Notes: generated from the letters alone by a model not told the origin. A stretch of 64,000 nucleotides of DNA from Melieria omissa (GCA_963971225.1 OZ020269.1:1240001-1304000); one strand, 5' to 3'; numbered from the stretch's first letter, positions 31,022-42,070 are shown. Translations and numbers: made by a program.

Positions 31022-31921
31022 ATCATCAATGGTATCACTTGTATCCAGTTTTATTTATTATATATAAAAAATTAATTAAATTTAAATAGCAATTAATTGT
31101 TGTTTTTCCGATAGTTAATAAAAAATGTATTAATTTATTCTATACTATGAATATTCCTATATTTTTGTTTATTCTACTTAGTTTGGTTCTTTACGTCTAA
31201 TGACTAAACATAGGAAAAATATTACTTGCTAGATCGGCTTGCTTGGTGTCGCCTTTTCACTTTGTTCTCCTTTGTTCTCACTGTTGTTCTCCTTAGTGTA
31301 GGTAATTCGTTTCTTCGTTTTCCGGTTGATATATTTCCGTTCGTGTCGCCTTTTTACTTTATTGCTGCAGGTTTTGATGTTGATTTTTGTTTTGGAATTA
31401 ATTATTGGTTATTTCCTCCCTCATTGATGTTCGTACTCATCCGGTTCGATTGTTATTCTCGGCTTATCTTTGCTGGTTACTTATTGTCGCTGGTTGTTAT
31501 TGTTGTCTTTTTCACAAAGTTTGGCAGCGCTCTTGTTTTATTCACGACGCGTTTGTAAATTGTAGATATATTTATTTGAGGTTACGGGATTCTCGTATTT
31601 TATACGCGTTTCACATTTACAGTTAATCACCTTCTTGTTTATTGATTAAACTGTAATATTTTAGTTATTGGTATTAAGTATGTTGTAATAATTTTTAATT
31701 TTCATCACAATTTTTAATTTAGTTCCACAAGTTGTTTAAATTTCTTCACTATGATTCGTTTTTGTTCCTCCTTTTTTTCTCCTTTAATTCAAGGATACTT
31801 TTCCACTGTTTGTTCTCCTTTTCAAAGGATACTTATTTTATAGTTTAGGCACTCGCGGAACCGATCCTTACTTTTTCTTTTCAGGATATCTTACGGAAGG
31901 CGATGCCCCACGTTGGGCGCC
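31022..31921 (-). other. Errantivirus 5' leader
   Basis: This non-coding, T-rich (plus strand) 900-bp leader lies between the primer-binding site and gag. Short frames here are not supported. Such leaders carry packaging and, in gypsy, insulator-type sequences; no clustered insulator repeat was evident by eye. Confidence 0.5.
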
Positions 31922-31922
31922 A
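31904..31922 (-). promoter_or_regulatory. Primer-binding site of the errantivirus
   Basis: Directly inside the 5' LTR the minus strand reads TTGGCGCCCAACGTGGGGC. TGGCGCCCAACGTGGGG is a classic tRNA 3'-end complement, of the tRNA-Lys type as I recall for gypsy-group elements. Confidence 0.8.
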
Positions 31923-32238
31923 ATTAAAAATTCATTGATGAATTTTATTAAAAAAATTTATCTTTATTAGTTCCGCTCGCTGGCGTGTCCATTCTAAGAC
32001 TAACTCCACCGATCCGCCGAAAGCATAATTACAGTTCGTCAAAAATTGTCAAAAAGCAGACAAAAGCAAATTTGGAAAAGTCACGTTGTGGGAATGTTTC
32101 ATGTTACTCTTACCCGGACGAGTTTGCAAGGTGCAATTTGGAAAAGTCACGTTGTGGGAACGTTTCATGTTACTCTTACCCAACCGAGGTGCTTACGTTG
32201 CACTAGTCGTTGCATTTTTGTGGACAGATACCTTAACT
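31922..32238 (-). repeat. 5' LTR of the errantivirus
   Basis: This 317-bp LTR equals the 3' LTR except for a 10-bp duplication (CGTCAAAAATTGTCAAAAAG versus CGTCAAAAAG). No substitution was noticed by eye. Confidence 0.9.
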
Positions 32239-32440
32239 TGCATGGTGGTAAAGTATTGGGAAGATCGAAGTGAAGATTCCCAAGTTATTCGCACATGGTT
32301 CAATTTTCAATGTTCATATTTAAATGAAATGGTGCTGATTTTCGAACGAATTGATGAATAGTGTACATCGTGGCATAGTATTAAGAGGATCAACATGGTT
32401 CAGTTTTCAAAGTTTATATTTAAATGAAATGGTGCCTGTT
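32239..32440. repeat. 147-bp satellite array (part 2)
   Basis: TGCATGGTGGTAAAGTATTG and TTCGAACGAATTGATGAA continue the array of 23521-24862, with shortened, more diverged units at this edge. Confidence 0.8.
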
Positions 32441-32936
32441 AAGCTTTCTATATTGGTCCCTAACTTTTCATTATCCCTTAAAATGTAGCTAGGATCGCAG
32501 CTTTATCAAATGATATCAATAATTCCATTACTATTCGGCAATCATGAAGAGATCGATAAGCAAAAGTGACATTAAATGGCTGCTTACTGCAAAATCAATA
32601 AAATGCTTGTAAAATATGAGTTTATAGGTTTATCGCAAAAATTATGGAGTCTTCAGCTTTCATAAATGGTGTCAATCTTCTCGCTATCTCAAAGGATGCA
32701 GGAGTATAACGTTGTGGAAAAGTGATATCGACCATATGATGCATCTTCATAACTATTAAAATGCTTGTGGAAGCTAAAGCGCAGGGCATTAATCAAAATG
32801 GTGTCAAAATCTAGATAGAGTTACCACCTTTCATTAATGGGGTAAATATCCCACCGGAAACATGACATAATCAGGGCCAAGCTTGGCATCCACAATATGG
32901 TGATTAGTACAAAATTGTTAAAAATTGATCAGAATT
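32441..32936. other. Unassigned 0.5 kb between satellite and BEL copy 2
   Basis: No open frame or terminal repeat stands out. Phrases such as GGTGTCAAT/GGTGTCAAAAT and AATGCTTGTAAAA/AATGCTTGTGGAA recur loosely, suggesting a decayed repeat. Confidence 0.3.
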
Positions 32937-32941
32937 ATGGC

Positions 32942-33187
32942 TGGCTAAATGAGTGCTGTCTCTAATGATCTGTCGTTCCCACTGCTAATCCTTTCCTTTC
33001 CTTTCCCTTTGTACTCATGTTTCCCCCTATTTTCTGCTCCCCGGCTTCGGCCGTTTGTCTCGTTCAATGTTTCATGTATTCTTTATGTTATTCGTTATTC
33101 GACATCAGACGAATAAACACCACCCAAATCATACCCGAACCAACCGTGTGCTTTATTTCCCCCGCTCCGCCGCGATCGGTTTTTCCA
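32942..33187 (+). repeat. 5' LTR of BEL/Pao copy 2
   Basis: TGGCTAAATGAGTGCTGTCT begins it and CGATCGGTTTTTCCA ends it. It is a 246-bp match to 41825-42070. AATAAA occurs within (GACGAATAAACACC), a possible poly(A) signal. Confidence 0.93.
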
Positions 33188-33203
33188 TGGTCCTTCGAGC
33201 CGG
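33188..33203 (+). promoter_or_regulatory. Primer-binding site of BEL/Pao copy 2
   Basis: TGGTCCTTCGAGCCGG directly follows the 5' LTR CA end. The same core occurs after the 5' LTR of copy 1. Confidence 0.7.
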
Positions 33204-33586
33204 ATAACAGAAAATATAATTTATATAGAATATATATACCCATTCCCAAAAATAAAAAACCCTTAAAAAATCCAGTAAGAATATTATACGCTGGTACCCC
33301 GCCACTGTCCGCTTTTCTGTACACATACACATCTGCTTGTTTCTATACACATACAAATTAACGCAGTGCAGTAAGCATTCCCGCTACTGCACATAATTTT
33401 GCGCTATTTGTTTGCACATTGACTTTTTGGGCTGCAGCCTGCTTCCCACTTTTTTCTAATCTGCACATTTTCGCTACGTTTACTTTGTGCATATCGCAGA
33501 TCAGCAGCGACCACTCCAGCTGCTGATCTCGCGCTCTCCCACCTGTGTATATTTTCGCGTTTCGCTTTGTGCGATATACGCACGCA

Positions 33587-35028
33587 CAAGCAGCCATGAT
33601 GCAATTATTAAAGGTGATGTACGTTGTGACAGCCGAGTTTTGACACTCCCTTAGCTCAGTGCTGTATTTCAGAAGCAGGGGTAATGGGGAATAAATTGAG
33701 GCCTTTTCATGAAAAGGTATTTAAAAAAGGAGGATACTGATTTTGATTAAAAACTAAATATAAGTAAAAAAAATGATGTGCGGAAGGTCAAAATATATAA
33801 GAAAGTTATTCAAAAAAATGTTACCATCAGAATGCTTTTGGGTGGGTTCGGATAATTTACAACGATTTAAGAGGTTTAAATGATTATATCTTTAAAGATA
33901 CCGTAATCTTGAAAACAAAAAATGGTAATAATTTCTAGTTTGAAAAGAAAAGAAATGCAAATATTTTTTGTTGATTTTATTTTTCATACAATTTAAATAT
34001 TATATGCGAAAGTGCATTCGGCATTTAAAAAATGCAACAAGACGGTAGCGCGCGCTCGGCCTGGGCCTGAACGATTTGCAGTATCTGTATGTAGAATCGA
34101 GGACGTCTACGACGGGTGCCCGGCCCATGACGTTAAAATCGTCCTCGGGACTTCAATGCAAAGGTCGGGCGAGAAGGTATATTTATTCCCACAGTCGGGC
34201 AGTTCAGCCCGGGGCATCTTCTTGCAGAGATGAAAACGGGGATCTGATTACGGATGCGCAGGGTGTACTGGGGTTGTGGAAGGAGCACTACACCAAGCTG
34301 CTCGCAGGTGACGATGGGTTGTTCCCAGTGGTGAAAATGTCTAGATGGCACCAATCGACGACGACGGTGTGGATGTGCCACCGCGAATAAACATCCAGCG
34401 GCTACGCTGGCTCGGTCATGTCTGCCGCATGGACGACGAAATTCCGGCGAAAAAGGTGTTCGATGCGATGGTTGGAGGTCGGCGGCGAAGAGGGAGGCCG
34501 TGTCTCCGGTGGAAGGACCAAGTTGAAGAGGCCCTGTCATCTCTTGGTGTTACCAACTGGAGAAGGCGAGCGCAAAGCAGAGGCGCCTGAAGAGAAGTTT
34601 TGCGGCAGGCCGTAACCCGATCACGGGTTGTTATGGCCAGTTAAGTAAGTATGAAGAATGGCTGCAGCGGGTGGGAATTGCAGTTGTTGTTGTTTGTGTA
34701 GCTGAATTAGCCGCCAGTCTCCACGTAGTGGATGGTAAAATTATTAAATATACCGAAATTCGCGCGCTTTAAATTCAAATACAACGAAAATATATTTGAA
34801 TTTCAACGAAAAGAATCAAAACAAACAGCGTGAAATGGTTCAGTAATACCCACCTTTTGTTTTTAGAGAATGTTACTATTTGTAAGTACTTTTTCAAATT
34901 TTCTTCTAAATAAAAAAGAACTTTTTCAAAGAAGCATTACTGATTTGCTAAGGGAGCCAACATTGTCAAATTAGAACGAGACGGCTGCCTACGTACATCA
35001 CCTTTAATAATTGCATCATGCAAGCAGC
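33587..35028. mobile_element. P-superfamily non-autonomous element (33595-35020), 8-bp TSD
   Basis: The ends are CATGATGCAATTATTAAAGG at 33595 and its perfect complement CCTTTAATAATTGCATCATG ending at 35020; the inverted match runs 30 bp (to GTGATGTACGT) and then, diverged, to about 75 bp. The flanks are CAAGCAGC (33587-33594 and 35021-35028), an exact 8-bp duplication. CATGATG ends plus 8-bp TSD are those of the Drosophila P element. It has no transposase; a LINE-derived fragment lies inside. Confidence 0.8.
34012..34640 (+). pseudogene. RTE-clade LINE remnant with internal deletions
   Basis: Three non-adjacent parts of one LINE protein follow each other. An endonuclease piece: RIEDVYDGCPAHDVKIVLG (the normal Gly-Asp-Phe-Asn continuation is damaged). 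A linker piece: DENGDLITDAQGVLGLWKEH. The C-terminal piece: RLRWLGHVCRMDDEIPAKKV, then GRPCLRWKDQVEEALSSLGV, with a stop at 34588. The whole RT domain is missing. GC content is higher than the surroundings. It may be a deletion derivative moved in trans, or decay in place. Confidence 0.6.
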
Positions 35029-35912
35029 AAGCACTCCCGCTGCTGCCTCCAAGTGCAATTACACATACATACTTCTGCCTAAGCATTTCCCCGCTCTCGC
35101 TTGCAGAAGTATATAAACACAAGCACAGTGGGACGAGTTACTTCCCTTTCGCAGCATATTGAAAAATTTTCTAGGACTTAGAAAATTTTCAATAGTGCTG
35201 CAGATACTCATTCACTGCACATTCGCTACCATCCCAAGTGCATACAGTGGGACAGATTACCCTCTTGCACACAAAAATTGTTTGACAAAAAAATTATTTT
35301 CACACTTTTTTACGTTCACCAACACGCTAATACAAATAACCACATACACATATATATTCATACACATATATATACACTTACAAATATATATTTATACACA
35401 CACATATTTATACACATACACATCCATACGTTTATTCACACAGATTCACATTCACATTCACATCCCATACAAAAGAATTCACTTTTCACAAATAAAGACA
35501 AATTTTCACACATTTGACTACACATTTATATTAAATTTATATTCTAGTATATACAATTCCCATTCTTTTACATACATTCCCTACTCACATTTACAAAAAA
35601 TTTACTTAATTCCCATATACACATTTCTGTTTACTACCCATTCACATTCAAAAATTTTGTTTGTTCCCATATATACATATTTATACATATATATTTCCCT
35701 ACACGTTTGCACATACACGGGTGTAACCTCTTTTGCTCGACTAGAAATACAAATTCGTTTTAACGAATTGCCCCATTCTCAACTCTTCCCATTTTCAAAT
35801 ATCGTTCGCGCGGACGCGGTTAGACTACACGTCTATTTCCCCAATACCCTACATTTACATACACATATATTTATTCAAACTTTTAACCCTTTGTCGAGCC
35901 TTTTTAAACAAA
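35029..35912 (+). other. Leader of BEL/Pao copy 2
   Basis: Non-coding, CA/TA-rich. Contains CAGTGGGAC near 35130 and 35246 and a hairpin ATTGAAAAATTTTC...GAAAATTTTCAAT at 35158-35193, homologous to the leader motifs of copy 1. A TATA-like TATATAAA lies near 35110. The long low-complexity frame across 35159-35923 (Tyr/Ile/His/Thr-rich) comes from CA/TA repeats, not a gene. Confidence 0.6.
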
Positions 35913-38175
35913 ATGCCTGTTGAGCGATCACCCAAACGACAACTTGCCACAATGGAGACTCCTTCCTCCAGGTCCCCAAAGTCAACCAATGCACGTTTGA
36001 CAGTTCCTGTCACTCGGGAGCCACCAAACACGCGCTCCAAACTTTCTACCCCCAAAGCAACCGATCCCAGTGTTGCCAAATTTACTTTCGAGTACGATAG
36101 ACTCGTGCTATTATGCACACAATTTTCATCGGTTCCCATTGAGGATTTGACCAAATCCCTGGTCCAAATTAAGCAAAAAAATTTGCAAGCCCAATGGGAG
36201 AGGCTTATGTGCGCACATGAGGCAGTCTTTATTGCTGAAGACAACAGCCAGCCCGACGGTTTCAAAGAGTCGGCTAGGCAAAAAATCGACGCCTGCACAC
36301 ACCAGTACGAGTTGTGCATGGCTCAGATGTCGGACATCATTGAGATGCTCCAAACTCAGTCCCCCCAGCCCGCTGCGCATTTGGAACCGGTTCGACCCCT
36401 AGAACCAGCAAATACCCCTTACATTTGCCTAAAAGTTCCACCTTGTGATACCGAAACCTTTTTCGGGGGCTATGAGCAGTGGCCGTCCTTTCGGGACATG
36501 TTTACCGCGGTTTACATTAACCACCCCCAGCTCACTCCAGCCCAAAAATTGTATCACCTCCGATACAAGACGCAAGGTAAAGCCGGTGCTATTGTTAAGC
36601 AATATGCATTAACCGATGAGAATTTCGGACTCGCGTGGGAAGCCCTAAGATCCCGCTTCGAAAATAAACGCATACTCGTTGACACTCAAATCAGATCCCT
36701 CCTAAATATCGCTCCTGCCCACACTGAAGATAGTGAGGCGCTACAGCGGATCCAAAGCACTATAAACAATTGTCTGTCTGTTCTCAATTCTCAGGCCGTA
36801 GACACTGACAATTGGGATCCGCTATTGGTTTACATATGTTGTACCAAATTGCACCAAGAGACACTCGCTCTATGGGAGCAATCATTGACATCCCGGAAGG
36901 ATCTGCCACCATGGTCGCAAATGGATGAGTTCCTGACAGGCAGATATGAGGTACTTGAACGGTTGCAAAGTATTCGCCCTTCTAAGCCGAAACCGTCTCA
37001 ACCTTCGACTTCCAATGTCCTCCCAAATCGGCCACACAAATCCCTAAACTATCACACTCAAGTGAAAAGGGACTTCGCGTGCAAACTCTGCAACGCAAAT
37101 CATCCCATACGGACTTGCCAGAACTTCAAAGGACTCACCCCCCAGAGTCGATTAAAATACGTTAAGAAGCACAATATCTGCGTAAATTGTCTTGCTACCT
37201 CGCATCTCACTAAAGATTGTACAAGCAATTTTACGTGCGTATATTGCCAAAAGAAGCACCATTCCATGCTTCATTTCCCTAAAGGCAATGCGCAACCCTC
37301 TCATACTCCTAACTGGTCACATTCGACCACTCCACAGGTCGCAACAGCTCCAAAACGATCGCATAACAACTCCGTTACTCATTCGCCCCTTTCGGATGCG
37401 CAACCCAGCACATCTTCCAGGCAAAGTACGACCCAAGTACAAGCTTTACACTCCAATAATGGCACCCAATCCCTTCTGCCTACGGCACTGGTGTCTATTG
37501 AGCACGCAGGAAAGTTGTTTAAAATTCGAGCGTTGATCGACCAAGCCTCTCAGCGTACCTTCATTTCTTCGAAGGTCCAGAAACGCCTTAAATTGCCAAT
37601 CGAGAAATCCCCCTTTCAAATCTCGGGCATGGGCGGTCAGATTGTGCAAAATGCCAATCTTACATGCTTCTTGACTTTGGCAGTCCCCCAATTGAGCACG
37701 AAACTCCCCGTGCAAGCAATCGTGCTCCAAGAGCTTACGAAATTGCTCCCACCACGGCACATACACAACCCTAATATGAAAAATTTCGCCATGCTAAATC
37801 TCGCTGATCCAAACCCCTTCAAGTCAGCGGAGATCGATATAGTGATTGGCAGTGATCTCATCCCGCAGATCATGCTCCAAGGTATCCACCGGAATGTATG
37901 TGGCAGCTTACTTGCTCAGCATACAATATTCGGTTGGGTATTAAGCGGTCCAGTACCCCCTTCTTCGCATTTGACATGTGCCACAGAGGTACCAAGTCGC
38001 CATATGCATACTGGACCCGCCCTTCGAAATAACCTTTCCACACTAAAGAAAGCTCTTTCGCAAGTGATTGCCGCCCTCAATCCCGCAGGGTTTCCACCTC
38101 AGGAAATAATGGAAAATCGCTTTGAACCCACCACTCCTGCAAACTCATTCCCTAACCGGCAAATTCCCCCCTTCG
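35913..38175 (+). pseudogene. BEL/Pao copy 2 Gag and protease, C-terminally deleted
   Basis: The frame starts [10 protein letters not shown] as in copy 1 and matches it through Gag ([20 protein letters not shown]), the zinc array ([15 protein letters not shown]...CVYCQKKHHSMLHF) and the protease. The protease motif reads ALIDQASQRTF, where copy 1 has [11 protein letters not shown]: the conserved Gly after the catalytic Asp is Ala. After GPVPPSSHL a large deletion jumps to late RT (LSQVIAALNPAGFP) and then to FPNRQIPPFA, where Transib is inserted at 38176. The Gag part is intact and could still make capsid protein. Confidence 0.85.
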
Positions 38176-38505
38176 CACAGTGGGCGAAATGGTCAATCTA
38201 GCTGGACTTAATTAATAACTCTTGAATGCGTAAAGATATCGTGAAATTTTGTACGAATGCTGCTGGTGTTTCACTTGAGAACTGGTATGAATATGGGCAT
38301 GGTCCGCCCTCTTTCAAGTAGGGTTGCCATATAGTCTAAAAGTTTTTATATAAACTCAAGTAAAATAAGCTATTAATAAAACTCAAACTACCTATACTTT
38401 TTGTGAATAGAAATAATGTGGCAGTTAAAGGATGTTTATTATTATTTTCTTACATTACACAACATTAATGAAAAGTTAATCAGAATCTGAGTTACTATCA
38501 CAATT

Positions 38506-39620
38506 TTACAATTCAGATTGTAAATTTGCATCTGAAAGTAGATTTATCACTTGTTGATCTAATATTATGTTCTTTTTTGCGTAGCTGGAAGAGCTTTTTG
38601 ATAATGAAGATATAAGTGGATCAGACGAAAACAGGAGTGCGTGCGCCAAGTCCTCCATAGTATTTTGTCGCGACGTTTTGCGTGTATGGTGCAGCCGGAA
38701 ATTTCGAAAGTCTTTGTTTCTTGCTTCCAGTGCTTCCTCCGACATCATACCAATTGGCAGCGAAACATTCTCTATGATATTAGCACCATGTATTAAAATT
38801 TTGTGTATGGAAGAAGGCATGTAAAACCAAGGATATTCCTCTACGAAAATTATTGCTGTTTGGAATGAATATTGGCGAAAAGCTTCTGCATTTATTGCGT
38901 ATCCACATGCCATACAACGCAAAATTACACTAAATCTTCTAATAATTGTTTCACTTACGCCAGTTATTTGGGAAGCCAAAATCGGTTGTTGAAAAAATCT
39001 TCTAGCTGTATTGCCGTTGTTTGTATTCCCGGAACCAGCCATTGGTATATCAACTAACAATGCCATTTTTTCCTTTAGTTCATTTTGTATTTTTGCTTTG
39101 TTTTTACCGATAATCTCCTTATCTAAGCCGCGAATCTGCCACTTTTTAATTGGGAGTCTGTACGCAATATGTATGATACACTCAAAACACCGGATCCACG
39201 CATGAAGAGTTGATAAGCCATACTCATATAAATTTTCATTCTCCGGTAGACTTTTTATCAAATTTAGATTGTTCATAATTTTTGGTTTCGCTTTACATAT
39301 GCCGCACACCTGTGATGATGATTCTGCAATTACACTAAACACTTTCCCATCAATCATGGTCATGTGGAACTGATGATGAACTTGGAAAGAAGTCAGACTC
39401 GTTGGTATGATTTCAGATATTTGAGTTTTTACATTTTCAATCTCGGCACGAACCAATTCCGCTGTTTCCTTCTCAAAAAGTATTTTGATTGGTCTACAGA
39501 AGCGAGTTGAAGAAGGTCGGCTATTTTTCCACAAAATCGAAGATCCCAATTGCATTTGCAATGGTACAATGCAAACTGTAAATAAATGTTCGTCGGACAT
39601 ATCAATTTCAGCAGCGCTGT
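38506..39620 (-). pseudogene. Transib (RAG1-like) transposase, C-terminal part
   Basis: In this frame: FTVCIVPLQMQLGSSILWKN, then PSSTRFCRPIKILF, MTMIDGKVFSVI (candidate second Asp), a CGICKAKP zinc pair, LSTLHAWIRCFECIIHIAYR, GNTARRFF, and near the end SEEALEARNKDFRNFRLHHT, which matches the RAG1-type block with the catalytic Glu. The stop is at 38506. It is out of frame with the N-terminal half; the switch lies near 39600-39625. Confidence 0.85.
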
Positions 39621-40562
39621 AACTCTGCCGGTAAGTTGAATACTACTGCCATCACAACCCCATTTGTATATTGCAGTTATTCTTTCTTTGTCATTCTTAT
39701 CATCAATGATGTTCTGAAAAGCTTCTGGATGCGATTCAATTATCCTCGCAACAGTATGGTCAACCAAATTTTGTAATGGCACTTCAGCAGAAAAATTCGT
39801 TACATGCATTCCATTCGGATAGCACTTCATCTTTGCTGATCGCAAAACATCATACGTCGGATAAATGTTCGCCTTCCGCCCTTTTGCACCACTTTGCATC
39901 AATTTATACGAGTGCTTTGTAAAACATCCGTCTATGTAAAGAGGCAAAGCTTCTTCTGGCGTATATTGAATTGGAACTTGGATATCTGAATCAACACACT
40001 TTATTATTTTTGCACCCGCATCTGCATCGGCTTCCATTATCGACACTACCCTAGATATATTTCTTTTTCCAGCCTTGTATAAGCTAGAGCACGTCGCCAC
40101 CACAAGTTCCTCGCACGGAGTGTCATTTACTAGGGCAGAAACTTTGCGGTGTTGGCTTCTCGTGCTGCAATCTGAGAACTCCTTTTGTCGTCGTCCAACA
40201 TTTATAGAATTTGTTGTTTCAACTAACACAAGGTTCCCATCTAACCAATCGCAGTTTTGTTTTTCAAAATGCATTAAATTCCTTTTACATGCTTTCCACT
40301 TCTGCACTAACCGGCTTACGAAGTTTCTCAAGTTCCTGCTGATTTCATGGAATTGCTCAACACTATATTTATTTTTGTCAATAATATTATCAAATACATG
40401 CATCTCCAATGCTGAAAATTTCTTTGAAGGGACGTTTTCATTGTACCATATGGAAAATAGTGCTCGTTTGGACACCGACATTAGGCCTAAAAAATGCGTT
40501 GGACTGTAGAGTAGCAGGAAGTAGCAAACGAGTTTTAACATTTCACAATCACAATGAATCAC
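39590..40562 (-). pseudogene. Transib (RAG1-like) transposase, N-terminal part
   Basis: The frame contains the N-terminal half including IYKWGCDGSSIQLTG with the first catalytic Asp (GxDGSS, as in RAG1/Transib cores). Beyond about 39610 it is out of register and the true continuation is in the other frame. The first 25 codons may be intron or 5' UTR: TTTTTTAG precedes GCCTAATGTCGG near 40490, a possible acceptor. One frameshift disables this copy. Confidence 0.8.
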
Positions 40563-41024
40563 GTAAACAAAAACAATTAGAACTGGATTGAATACGGGTG
40601 AATTTCAAAAGTTGCACTCCACGGAAGTCTAGTCTTTGTCACTCAAAATACACTATCACAAATGTTAACTTCAACGACGATTTTTTGTTAGAAAAACTAA
40701 ACACAGGCTACTAACACTTATACTATGACAAATACATACCTTTAATCAAAACAACTTTAACGATTCAATAATTGACGAAATACCTTTTTGGACTTAAACA
40801 AGTGCACTGTGCAAAAAGCGCGCGAAACTATGTTGGTGCACTTGCTCCAACATATGTTGTGTTTGACAGCTCACAGCTGTGCGAATATAGAGAGCAAAAC
40901 AAAATGGAAAACATAGATAAACTCGATAGGGTATTAGTAATCAGAAAAACTAAAAAAAATTGGGCAAATCGAAATTTTAAAATTTGAATTATGTCCAGCT
41001 AGATTGACCATTTCGCCCTCTGTG

Positions 41025-41671
41025 CTTCGTTGCCAACCGTTTTGATCCCGCAGGATGGCTTTCGCCTCTAATGAAACAGAGAAAAAGGGTTCGACAAGAG
41101 CGTTGGCTTGACGCCACTCGATCCACATGCACAGCAACTGACGGAAATTGCATTTCCCCGCAGTTCCTCATTGCACCTCCTCCATCCCGGGTCCAAAAAG
41201 AGGACAGTCGCCACTCCAGTGCGACTTGCTCCAAACGCTGCAAATCCCGCAGACGTTGGACTGATCGGGTATAAACTCCAAGATCTACAAGATCTCACTC
41301 TCAGGTGGAACGGCTCCAGCAATGCCCATGCTTACACAGTTCCAACTCCAGATCAAAGAGCCGGCCACCACCCTCTCGAAGAGCAAACCGACATTCTCGT
41401 TCGGTTCTCCTGCTTCTCTCGAGCCCTACGTGCAGCCAGTTATCCCGAGCGGAATTGGCTTATTTTATAAACAGCCTCATAACCCTCTCGAAATTCTCAT
41501 TCTCCTTAACGAAATAAAATGGCACTACAGCCAATTTTTAAATGTATATACTTCCACATTCCCCCGGCTTTAGCTTAAGCGAAACCCGCAGCTTAGCCGC
41601 GCTTCCTCATACCCACAATGTCAGCCTCATTACTATTGTGTTCCAATAACTGACATTTTTACTATTTGCAG
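41025..41671 (+). pseudogene. BEL/Pao copy 2 pol scraps and 3' region
   Basis: Directly after the Transib TSD the frame resumes with LPTVLIPQDGF-like remnants of the [10 protein letters not shown] motif of RT/connection, then short broken pieces, such as EEQTDILVRFSCFSRALR (copy 1 has EEQTDILDRFSSFSRALR). Integrase is essentially absent. Ends at a splice acceptor. Confidence 0.65.
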
Positions 41672-41794
41672 ATCGGTGACTACGCCCCAACCGCTGCAGC
41701 AGCACTTCCTCAAGGACGAGGCGTCGATGGACGGCCCCCCCGCACCCGTAAAAGCTGCCTCCCGAGGTCCTCGACCGTCTGGCCCGCGGCATAA
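41672..41794 (+). CDS. Residual 3' accessory exon of BEL/Pao copy 2
   Basis: TGACATTTTTACTATTTGCAG ends at 41671 and the frame after it is open for 40 codons: IGDYAPTAAAALPQGRG, then a basic PPRTRKSCL stretch and a stop. The placement matches the acceptor and accessory exon of copy 1 (between pol and 3' LTR), but the zinc array is missing, probably deleted. Confidence 0.4.
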   Translation: MGDYAPTAAAALPQGRGVDGRPPRTRKSCLPRSSTVWPAA

Positions 41795-41824
41795 ATTGAT
41801 TGCAATATGCAATGGCGGCCGCGA

Positions 41825-42070
41825 TGGCTAAATGAGTGCTGTCTCTAATGATCTGTCGTTCCCACTGCTAATCCTTTCCTTTCCTTTCCCTTTGTACTCA
41901 TGTTTCCCCCTATTTTCTGCTCCCCGGCTTCGGCCGTTTGTCTCGTTCAATGTTTCATGTATTCTTTATGTTATTCGTTATTCGACATCAGACGAATAAA
42001 CACCACCCAAATCATACCCGAACCAACCGTGTGCTTTATTTCCCCCGCTCCGCCGCGATCGGTTTTTCCA
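41825..42070 (+). repeat. 3' LTR of BEL/Pao copy 2
   Basis: 246 bp, apparently identical to 32942-33187. Followed by the ATGGC duplication. Upstream of it the sequence is GC-rich, without a long polypurine tract. Confidence 0.93.

Larger units (their letters stand above)
24859..32242 (-). mobile_element. Errantivirus (Ty3/gypsy endogenous retrovirus), full length with gag, pol and env
   Basis: The LTRs are at 24863-25169 and 31922-32238. TGCA flanks both sides (24859-24862 and 32239-32242). On the minus strand the order is 5' LTR, primer-binding site, leader, gag, pol, env, polypurine tract, 3' LTR. LTR ends AGTTA...AATT and the three-gene layout are those of insect errantiviruses. All three frames are open over normal lengths and the LTRs appear identical apart from a 10-bp insertion, so this is a very recent insertion. 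It landed inside the 147-bp satellite. Confidence 0.93.
38171..41029 (-). mobile_element. Transib transposon (38176-41024), 5-bp TSD
   Basis: The ends are CACAGTGGGCGAAATGGTCA at 38176 and the complement of CACAGAGGGCGAAATGGTCA ending at 41024, with the inverted match continuing through ATCTAGCTGGAC. CTTCG flanks both sides (38171-38175, 41025-41029). CACAGTG ends and 5-bp TSDs are the Transib signature, the superfamily related to RAG1 and its CACAGTG recombination signals. Size 2849 bp with one transposase gene on the minus strand. Confidence 0.9.

Noticed and set aside
34345..34590. Host endonuclease/craniofacial-development-like gene
   Set aside because: The RLRWLGHVCRM and GRPCLRWKDQV motifs are LINE C-terminus, and the endonuclease and RT parts are deleted or broken.
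35159..35923. 254-codon Tyr/Ile/His/Thr-rich frame
   Set aside because: It comes from CA/TA microsatellite in the BEL leader and runs out of frame into the real Gag start.
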